Assembly (NCBI GenBank): GCA_028865375.1 | Contig: JAGWKJ010000091.1 | Span: 1-8,493, forward strand | DNA length: 8,493 nt | Direction: 5' to 3' | DNA from: Hyphomicrobiales bacterium | GTDB taxonomy: Bacteria; Pseudomonadota; Alphaproteobacteria; Rhizobiales; Beijerinckiaceae | Shown: piece by piece, positions 1-5,197 of the stretch | How positions within the stretch are numbered: the first letter of the stretch is position 1 | Layout of the letters: each line of letters opens with the position of its first letter | Translations under genes and position numbers: made by a program | Notes under the pieces: model-generated | Database searches by the model: none | Seen by the model: the letters and a program-made list of their open reading frames with translations, nothing else | What the model was told of the DNA's origin: nothing

Positions 1-1274
1 AGCCGCTCGGCGTCGACGCGCTGTCGGCGCTCGCGGCGAAGTTGTTGACAGGGCGCGGCGAGGCGTCGGGCATCGCGCTCGCCCAGACGATCCTCGACGG
101 CTATCGGGCGCTGGCGCCGGCGCAGCGTCGCGTCTGGCTGGCGGAGACCGCCCGCCGTCTCGCGCCCGACCCGGAGCGGCTCGCGGAGGCGGCGCGCGCC
201 TATCTCGCCGAGCCCGGCGAGGCGCAGTCGGCCGCGCTCGCCTCCTGCGCCGAGCCCGGGCGCCAGGAATTGCTGCGGCGACTCAACCGCGCGCCGGGCG
301 CGACGCTCGCGTTGGTGCGGATGCGCGAAGACCTGCTGTCGATCGCCGACGACGGCGGCGCGATCGCCGCGTTCGACCGCGATTTTTTGCATCTCTTCTC
401 GTCTTGGTTCAACGGCGGCTTCCTGGTGTTGCGCCGCATCGACTGGAATTCGCCCGCCAACGTCCTCGAAAAGATCATCCGCTACGAGGCGGTGCACGAG
501 ATCCGCGGGTGGGACGACCTTCGCCGTCGGCTCGAACCGGCGGACCGCCGGCTCTATGCGTTTTTCCATCCGGCGCTGGGCGACGAGCCGCTGATCTTCG
601 TCGAGGTGGCGCTCGGCGCCGAGATCCCCTCCGCGATCGCGTGCCTGCTGGCCCCCCGCCGGTCGCCGGAGACGCCGGAGGCGGCGACCGTCGCGACGTT
701 CTATTCGATCTCCAACACGCAGCGCGGATTGGCGGGCGTGTCGTTCGGCAATTTCCTGATCAAGCGCGTCGTCGAGGACCTGCGGCGCGACCTGCCGCGC
801 CTGCAAACGTTCGTGACGCTGTCCCCCGCGCCGGGATTCGCCGCTTGGCTGAAGCGCGAGCGCGAAAGCTTCGACGCGGCGACGCGCGAACGGCTGGCCG
901 ATCTCGACTTGCCCGGCTGGGCCGACGATCCGACCCGCGCCGACGCGACGTCGCGCGTCCTGGCCCCGCTCGCCGCGCGATATTTCCTGCGCGAACGCGA
1001 CGGTCGCGGCCGCGTCCTCGATCCCGTCGCGCGGTTCCACCTCGGCAACGGCGCATCGCTCGAACGCATCGACCCGCTCGGCGACCGTTCGCCCGCGGGC
1101 CTCGCCCAGTCCCATGGATTGATGGTCAATTACCTCTATGACCTCGATCGGATCGAGGACAATCACGAGGCCTACGCCAATCGCCGGGAGGTCGTGGCAT
1201 CCGCGGCGGTGCGAAAACTGCTGGCGAATTCGCTCCAACCGGTTGCGGCCGCCAAGCCGTCGCACCCGACATGA
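1..1274 (+). CDS. Malonyl-CoA decarboxylase, 5'-truncated by the window edge
   Basis: This enzyme decarboxylates malonyl-CoA to acetyl-CoA and CO2 in the cytoplasm, in malonate use or control of malonyl-CoA levels. The reading frame (first full codon at 3) is open to the left edge. A TTG at 42 could be read as a start, but the residues around it already lead into the conserved GRGEASG block, so the true start most likely lies outside. Counting from that TTG, 410 residues are visible. Family hallmarks are FFHPALGDEPLIF near 175, the block starting SISNTQRGL at 222 and running into SFGNFLIK, TLSPAPGFAAWL near 259, FHLGNGASLERI at 332, and the C-terminal NYLYDLDRIEDNHEAY. The Ser in SISNTQ and the His in FHLGNG probably match the known catalytic pair. 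It ends in TGA at 1272-1274 and has no peroxisomal-type SKL tail. In rhizobia such genes (matA) often sit beside a malonyl-CoA ligase gene; whether that holds here lies outside the window. Confidence 0.95.
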   Translation, partial: PLGVDALSALAAKLLTGRGEASGIALAQTILDGYRALAPAQRRVWLAETARRLAPDPERLAEAARAYLAEPGEAQSAALASCAEPGRQELLRRLNRAPGATLALVRMREDLLSIADDGGAIAAFDRDFLHLFSSWFNGGFLVLRRIDWNSPANVLEKIIRYEAVHEIRGWDDLRRRLEPADRRLYAFFHPALGDEPLIFVEVALGAEIPSAIACLLAPRRSPETPEAATVATFYSISNTQRGLAGVSFGNFLIKRVVEDLRRDLPRLQTFVTLSPAPGFAAWLKRERESFDAATRERLADLDLPGWADDPTRADATSRVLAPLAARYFLRERDGRGRVLDPVARFHLGNGASLERIDPLGDRSPAGLAQSHGLMVNYLYDLDRIEDNHEAYANRREVVASAAVRKLLANSLQPVAAAKPSHPT

Positions 1275-1301
1275 ACGACGCGCGACCGAGGCGAGGCTGA
1301 A

Positions 1302-1330
1302 GCGGCGGCGAGGCGCGCCTCGGCCGCCGC
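1302..1330. terminator. GC-rich hairpin between convergent genes, possible bidirectional terminator
   Basis: Arms 1302-1313 and 1318-1330 form a 12-base-pair stem with one bulged G and a CGCG loop. The hairpin sits 28 bases after the decarboxylase stop and 6 bases beyond the purH stop, so it is placed to end both convergent transcripts. There is no T run after it on either strand, so it is not a textbook intrinsic terminator. GC-rich DNA also forms such hairpins by chance. Confidence 0.4.
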
Positions 1331-1335
1331 CGCGC

Positions 1336-2901
1336 TCAATGGCGGAAGTGGCGCATCCCCGTGAAGACCATCGCGAGGCCGGCCGCGTCGGCGGCCGCGA
1401 TCACCTCGGCGTCGCGCAGCGAGCCGCCGGGCTGGATCACCGCGGTCGCCCCCGCGCCCGCCGCCGACAGCAGCCCGTCGGCGAACGGGAAGAACGCGTC
1501 AGAGGCCACGACCGACCCCTTGGCGTCGAGGCCGGCCTGCTCGGCCTTGATGGCGGCGATGCGGCTCGAATTGACGCGGCTCATCTGGCCCGCGCCGACG
1601 CCGACCGTCGCGCGGTCGCGCGCGTAGACGATGGCGTTCGACTTCACGAACTTGGCGACCTTCCACGCGAACAGGAGGTCCGCCATCTCGCGCGCGTCGG
1701 GCGCGCGCTTGGTGACGACCCTGAGTTCGCCGTGCAGCGCCAAGTCGGCGTCCTGCACCAGCAGCCCGCCGTTGACCTTCTTGAGGTCGAGCCGCGGCGC
1801 GGGGGTCGCCGGCCAGTGGCCGCAGGCGAGCAGGCGCACGTTCTTCTTGCGCGCCACGATCGCGCGAGCCTCCTCCGACACGGCCGGGGCGAGGATCACT
1901 TCGACGAACTGCCGCTCGACGATCGCTTCCGCCGTCGCCGCGTCGAGCTCGCGGTTGAAGGCGATTATGCCGCCGAAGGCGGATTCGGGATCGGTCTCGA
2001 ACGCGCGATCATAGGCGGCGAGCGGCGTGCCCGCGACCGCGACGCCGCAGGGGTTGGCGTGCTTGACGATGACACAGGCCGGCGCGTCGGCGAATTCCTT
2101 GACGCATTCGAGCGCAGAATCGGCGTCGGCTACGTTGTTGTAGGACATTTCCTTGCCCAGCAGCCGCGTCGCGGCCGCGATCGAACCCGGCGCGGCGTCG
2201 GGGCCGAGGTAGAAGGCGGCGCGCTGGTGCGGGTTCTCGCCGTAGCGCATCGGCGTCGCGAGCCGGCCGCCGAAGGCGCGCCAGTCCGGCGTCGCCTCGC
2301 CGATGGCCTCGGCGAACCAGTTCGAGATCGCGGCATCATAGGCGGCCGTGCGCGCGAAGGCCTTCTGGGCCAGCCGTTTGCGCAGCGCCAAGGTGGTGGC
2401 GCCGTCGTTGGCGTCGAGTTCGGCGAGCACCGTGGCATAGTCGGAGGGCTCGACCACGACCGCCACGTCGGCGTGGTTCTTGGCGGCGCCGCGGATCATC
2501 GCCGGGCCGCCGACGTCGACGTTCTCGACGCAATCGTCGAAGCCGGCGCCCTTCGCGACAGTGGCCTCGAACGGGTAAAGGTTGACCACCAGCAGGTCGA
2601 TGGGCGCGATGCCGTGGGCGAGCAGCGCCGCCTCGTGTTCGGGATTCTCGCGGATGGCGAGCAGACCGCCGTGCACGCGCGGATGCAGCGTCTTCACGCG
2701 GCCGTCCATCATCTCGGGAAAGCCGGTGAGGTCGGCGACTTCGGCCACCGCGAGGCCCGCCTCGGCGAGCGCCTTGCGCGTGCCCCCGGTCGACACCAGC
2801 GCGATCCCCCGGGCGGCCAGCGCGCGCGCGAACTCGACGAGCCCCGCCTTGTCGGAAACCGAGATCAAGGCGCGGCCGACGCGCCGCAAGTCCGTGGCCA
2901 T
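1336..2901 (-). CDS. purH: Bifunctional AICAR formyltransferase / IMP cyclohydrolase PurH
   Basis: PurH catalyses the last two steps of de novo purine synthesis. It formylates AICAR using 10-formyl-tetrahydrofolate, then closes the ring to give IMP. The protein is 521 residues, close to the 529 of E. coli. The N-terminal cyclohydrolase domain (about 1-200) shows STGGTRKAL at 37-45, GRVKTLHPRVHGG from 67 and the NVDVGGPAMIRGAAKNH block at 127-143. Lys70, Asp129 and Lys141 match the human active-site residues Lys66, Asp125 and Lys137. The C-terminal transformylase domain shows RYGENPHQ at 219-226, SYNN at 253, the Lys280-His281 pair in KHANPCG, and the usual ending MRHFRH. ATG at 2901 was chosen because the family's N-terminus begins there and a GAGGGG ribosome site lies 7 bases upstream. 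In-frame codons further upstream run into repeat DNA. purH is convergent with the decarboxylase gene and 429 bases downstream of rsmA. Confidence 0.98.
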   Translation of the reverse strand: MATDLRRVGRALISVSDKAGLVEFARALAARGIALVSTGGTRKALAEAGLAVAEVADLTGFPEMMDGRVKTLHPRVHGGLLAIRENPEHEAALLAHGIAPIDLLVVNLYPFEATVAKGAGFDDCVENVDVGGPAMIRGAAKNHADVAVVVEPSDYATVLAELDANDGATTLALRKRLAQKAFARTAAYDAAISNWFAEAIGEATPDWRAFGGRLATPMRYGENPHQRAAFYLGPDAAPGSIAAATRLLGKEMSYNNVADADSALECVKEFADAPACVIVKHANPCGVAVAGTPLAAYDRAFETDPESAFGGIIAFNRELDAATAEAIVERQFVEVILAPAVSEEARAIVARKKNVRLLACGHWPATPAPRLDLKKVNGGLLVQDADLALHGELRVVTKRAPDAREMADLLFAWKVAKFVKSNAIVYARDRATVGVGAGQMSRVNSSRIAAIKAEQAGLDAKGSVVASDAFFPFADGLLSAAGAGATAVIQPGGSLRDAEVIAAADAAGLAMVFTGMRHFRH

Positions 2902-2908
2902 GTGATCG

Positions 2909-2914
2909 CCCCTC
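2909..2914 (-). promoter_or_regulatory. Ribosome binding site of purH
   Basis: On the minus strand this reads GAGGGG and ends 7 bases before the ATG at 2901. It decides the start against the longer open frame, which continues upstream to 3186 through repeat DNA. Confidence 0.75.
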
Positions 2915-2932
2915 AGGCTTTGTTGCGGCGCG

Positions 2933-2961
2933 AGATAGCCGGAAGGCGGTTCGGGGGCAAT
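2933..2961 (-). promoter_or_regulatory. Candidate sigma-70-type promoter of purH
   Basis: On the minus strand, ATTGCC (2956-2961) is followed after exactly 17 bases by CTATCT (2933-2938). This matches 4 of 6 and 5 of 6 positions of the alphaproteobacterial housekeeping pattern CTTGAC-N17-CTATAT. It would start transcription about 25 bases before the ATG, between the repeat block and the purH ribosome site. This is a by-eye match in GC-rich DNA and could be chance. Confidence 0.35.
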
Positions 2962-2992
2962 CTTCGCGCGACTTTTCAATCGCGCGCGCGAT

Positions 2993-3104
2993 CCTTCTCC
3001 CTGCGGGAGAAGGTGGCCCGGAGTGCCGGATGAGGGAGGCGACACGAGGTCAGAAACCCTCGCCCTGTCGCGTTCCGCGGCCACACTTTCGGAGGGAGAG
3101 GGTT
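2993..3104. repeat. Compound palindromic intergenic repeat (CCTTCTCCC type)
   Basis: The element opens with a perfect hairpin: CCTTCTCCC at 2993-3001, loop TGC, and GGGAGAAGG at 3005-3013. TGGCCCGGAGTGCCGGATGAGGG follows in a degraded form. It closes with a second stem, AACCCTCGCCCT at 3055-3066 against 3093-3104, with one mismatch in 12 pairs. From memory, this wording (GGGAGAAGGTGGCCCG...GGATGAGGG) is a recurrent intergenic repeat in alphaproteobacterial genomes. It contains no transposase and is short enough to be a MITE- or REP-like element. Confidence 0.7.
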
Positions 3105-3142
3105 GGCGCGCGCTTGCGCCGTATTCGTCCCGCGCCCTCTCA

Positions 3143-3227
3143 GTCTTTGCGAGGAGCGAAAGCGACGAAGCAATCCAGACTCCCAAAAGGCCCCGTCGCT
3201 GGATTGCTTCGCTGCGCTCGCAAAGAC
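3143..3227. repeat. Long inverted repeat of the GCGAGGAGCGAAGCGACGAAG type
   Basis: Outer arms GTCTTTGCGAG (3143-3153) and CTCGCAAAGAC (3217-3227) are perfectly complementary. So are the inner arms CGAAGCAATCCAG (3166-3178) and CTGGATTGCTTCG (3199-3211). The stem middle is asymmetric, with 12 bases on one side and 5 on the other, and the loop is 20 bases. The wording is that of a widespread intergenic palindrome in Bradyrhizobium-like and other alphaproteobacterial genomes, often miscalled as small proteins. As RNA it would form a large stem-loop 3' of rsmA. Confidence 0.85.
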
Positions 3228-3330
3228 GGCGGCGGTTCGGGTGAGGCGACGGCGAGGGTCGCCGCTACGCTTGTCGCACGCCATTTCAACCGAACGCGCG
3301 ATCCCGGATCATTCATCGTCGCGCGCGCCG

Positions 3331-4194
3331 TCACCCGTCGGCCACCCGGGCGAGCACGACAAAGCCGTCGACGGGTATCTCTTCCGCCCGCTTGGTCGGC
3401 GCGATGCCGGCGCGCGCCAGCAGGTCTTCCGCCGCGCCGCCGCGCGCCGCGGCGAAGGACTTCAGCGATTGGCGCAGCATCTTGCGCCGTTGCCCGAACG
3501 CGGCCGCCGCGATCGCCTCCAAGGTGGCGAGCCGGCACGGCGCCGGCGCGGGCCTCGGCGCCAGTTCGACGACGCTCGACGTCACCTTCGGCGACGGCGT
3601 GAAGGCCGATGGCGGCACGTCGAACAGGATGCGCGCTTGCGTGCGCCAGCCCGCGAGCACGCCGAGGCGGCCGTAATCCGCGCGCCGCTCGGGCCCCGCC
3701 ACGATGCGCAGCGCGACCTCCCTCTGGAACATCAGCACGAGGCGATCCCAGACCGGCGGCCAATCGCCGTCCGTCAGCCAGCGCACCAGCAGCGCGGTGC
3801 CGACGTTGTAGGGAAGGTTCGAGCAGATCCGTACCGGCCCCGTCGCGCGGCGCGCGAGCTCGACGGGCGTCGTGGCGAGCGCGTCGCCTTCCACGATCTC
3901 GAGACGGCCGGGCGCGCGGGCGGCGATCTCGGCCAGCGCGGGAATGCAGCGCGCGTCGCGCTCGACCGCGATCACCTTGGCGGCGCCTTCCGCGAGCAGC
4001 GCGCGGGTCAGCCCGCCCGGTCCCGGCCCGACTTCGATCACGGTGGCGCCCGCCAGCGGGCCGGCCGCGCGCGCGATCCTGCGCGTGAGGTTGAGGTCGA
4101 ACAGGAAATTCTGGCCCAGCGCCTTGCGGGCGTCGAGGCCGTGGCGCGCCACGACCTCGCGCAGCGGCGGCAGGCCGTCCTCGGCGAGGCTCAC
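3331..4194 (-). CDS. rsmA: 16S rRNA (adenine1518/1519-N6)-dimethyltransferase RsmA (KsgA)
   Basis: RsmA dimethylates two adjacent adenines in the 3'-terminal hairpin of 16S rRNA using S-adenosylmethionine, late in small-subunit assembly. The 287-residue product has the family motifs in order: KALGQNF at 24-30, the SAM-binding loop EVGPGPGGLT at 54-63, acidic VERD near 77-80, EGDAL at 102-106, the catalytic NLPYN at 126-130, FTPSPKVTSS at 198-207 in the C-terminal domain, and RRKMLRQSLK at 236-245. The start is a GTG at 4194, whose GTGA overlaps the pdxA stop by 4 bases. No ribosome site is visible before it, so translation probably depends on coupling to pdxA. In-frame codons further upstream lie inside pdxA and do not resemble the family. 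It is the last gene of the cluster. Confidence 0.97.
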   Translation of the reverse strand: MSLAEDGLPPLREVVARHGLDARKALGQNFLFDLNLTRRIARAAGPLAGATVIEVGPGPGGLTRALLAEGAAKVIAVERDARCIPALAEIAARAPGRLEIVEGDALATTPVELARRATGPVRICSNLPYNVGTALLVRWLTDGDWPPVWDRLVLMFQREVALRIVAGPERRADYGRLGVLAGWRTQARILFDVPPSAFTPSPKVTSSVVELAPRPAPAPCRLATLEAIAAAAFGQRRKMLRQSLKSFAAARGGAAEDLLARAGIAPTKRAEEIPVDGFVVLARVADG

Positions 4195-5195
4195 GGCGCG
4201 GTGGCGCGCGCCAGCCGCGCGGCCAGCCGCAGCGCGGCCGCGAGGCTGGAATCGTCGGCGATTCCGCGGCCGGCGATGTCGAAGGCGGTGCCGTGGTCGG
4301 GCGAGGTGCGTACGAACGGCAGCCCGAGCGTGACGTTGACCCCTTGGTCGAAGGCGAGCGTCTTCAGCGCGACGAGGCCCTGGTCGTGATACATCGCCAG
4401 CGCCGCGTCGTAGCCGGCGCGCGCCTTTGCGTGGAACATCGTGTCGGCGGGCAGCGGCCCGCGCGCGTCGATGCCCTCCGCGCGCAAGTCGGCGACGGCC
4501 GGCGCGACCGTCTCCAAGTCCTCGCGGCCGATCGTGCCGCCCTCGCCGGCATGCGGGTTCAACCCCGCCACCGCGATGCGCGGCCGCGCGATCCCGAACC
4601 GCGCAACGAGGTCGCGCGCCACGATGCGGCCGACCGCGACCACGCCCTCGCGCGTGACGCTCCGGGCCACCTCGGCGAGCGGGATATGGACCGTCGCCAA
4701 CGCCACCGCGAGCGTCTCGCTCCAGAGCATCATCACCGGCCTCGCCGGCGCGCCCCACAATTCGGTCGCCAGCGCGCCGAGGTATTCGGTATGCCCTGGA
4801 TGGGGAAAGCCCGCCTCGTAGAGCGGCTTCTTGGCGATCGGATTGGTGACGATTGCGCCCGCGCGCCCCTCACGCACGAGCGCGACCGCGCGGCGGATCG
4901 ACTCGACCGTCGCCGCGGCGTCGGCGCGGCTCGGCCGACCCGGTGCGCCTTCGTAGGCGACGCCCAACGGCACGACAGGCAACGCGCGGGCGAATGCGCC
5001 GGCTGCTTCTTCCGGCGCGACGCGGGCGAGCGGCGCGTCGAAGCCGAGCGCACGCGCGGCGCGGGAGGTCGCGTCGGGGTCGGCGAGCAGGAAGAACGCC
5101 GGGTCGCCGTCCTTGCGCGCGAGCCATCGCTTCAGCGCGATCTCGGGGCCGATGCCGGCGGGATCGCCGAGCGTGAGGGCGAGCGGCGGCGCCAA
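4191..5195 (-). CDS. pdxA: 4-hydroxythreonine-4-phosphate dehydrogenase PdxA
   Basis: PdxA oxidises 4-phosphohydroxy-L-threonine with NAD(P)+. PdxJ then joins the product to deoxyxylulose phosphate to make pyridoxine phosphate (vitamin B6). The protein is 334 residues (329 in E. coli). It begins with ALTLGDPAGIGPE (residues 6-18) and carries VTNPIAKKPL from 116 and the substrate-binding GHTEYL at 134-139. The three metal-binding histidines His170, His215 and His270 match E. coli His166, His211 and His266 at a constant offset. LPFVRTSPDHGTAFDIAG lies near 292-309. There is no ATG or GTG between the lptD stop and the GDPAGIG motif, so the start is taken as TTG at 5195, two bases after the lptD stop. 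A CTG at 5201 is the only nearby alternative. No good ribosome site is seen, which suggests reinitiation after lptD. It overlaps rsmA by 4 bases. Confidence 0.96.
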   Translation of the reverse strand: MAPPLALTLGDPAGIGPEIALKRWLARKDGDPAFFLLADPDATSRAARALGFDAPLARVAPEEAAGAFARALPVVPLGVAYEGAPGRPSRADAAATVESIRRAVALVREGRAGAIVTNPIAKKPLYEAGFPHPGHTEYLGALATELWGAPARPVMMLWSETLAVALATVHIPLAEVARSVTREGVVAVGRIVARDLVARFGIARPRIAVAGLNPHAGEGGTIGREDLETVAPAVADLRAEGIDARGPLPADTMFHAKARAGYDAALAMYHDQGLVALKTLAFDQGVNVTLGLPFVRTSPDHGTAFDIAGRGIADDSSLAAALRLAARLARATAP

Positions 5196-5197
5196 GG

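Larger units (their letters stand above)
2902..3330. other. Non-coding stretch between rsmA and purH
   Basis: These 429 bases lie between two genes on the minus strand. The purH leader and candidate promoter fill the first 60 bases or so. A perfect 14-base alternating CG palindrome sits at 2979-2992. Two palindromic repeat elements follow at 2993-3104 and 3143-3227. The remaining 100 bases next to rsmA hold only weak hairpins, namely GGCGAC/GTCGCC at 3245-3263 and GATCC/GGATC at 3300-3310, neither with a T run. Open frames on both strands cross this stretch, but they translate repeat sequence and resemble no protein family I know. Confidence 0.8.

Noticed and set aside
2902..2992. Riboswitch or attenuator in the purH leader
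   Set aside because: I see no recognisable purine, folate or other riboswitch core, and the predicted leader is only about 25 bases long if the candidate promoter is right.
1138..3033. Long open frame on the + strand opposite purH (631 codons)
   Set aside because: It is antisense to an unmistakable purH. Its product is a monotonous Arg/Gly/Ala/Asp/His-rich sequence with no family resemblance, the usual mirror image of a GC-rich gene.
3023..3244. Small protein on the + strand in the rsmA-purH gap (73 codons)
   Set aside because: It translates the two palindromic repeats. Peptides of this type are common false hypothetical proteins in genomes carrying these repeats.
2902..3330. CRISPR array or insertion sequence remnant
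   Set aside because: The repeats are two different palindromes, not evenly spaced direct repeats. No transposase fragment or target-site duplication is visible.
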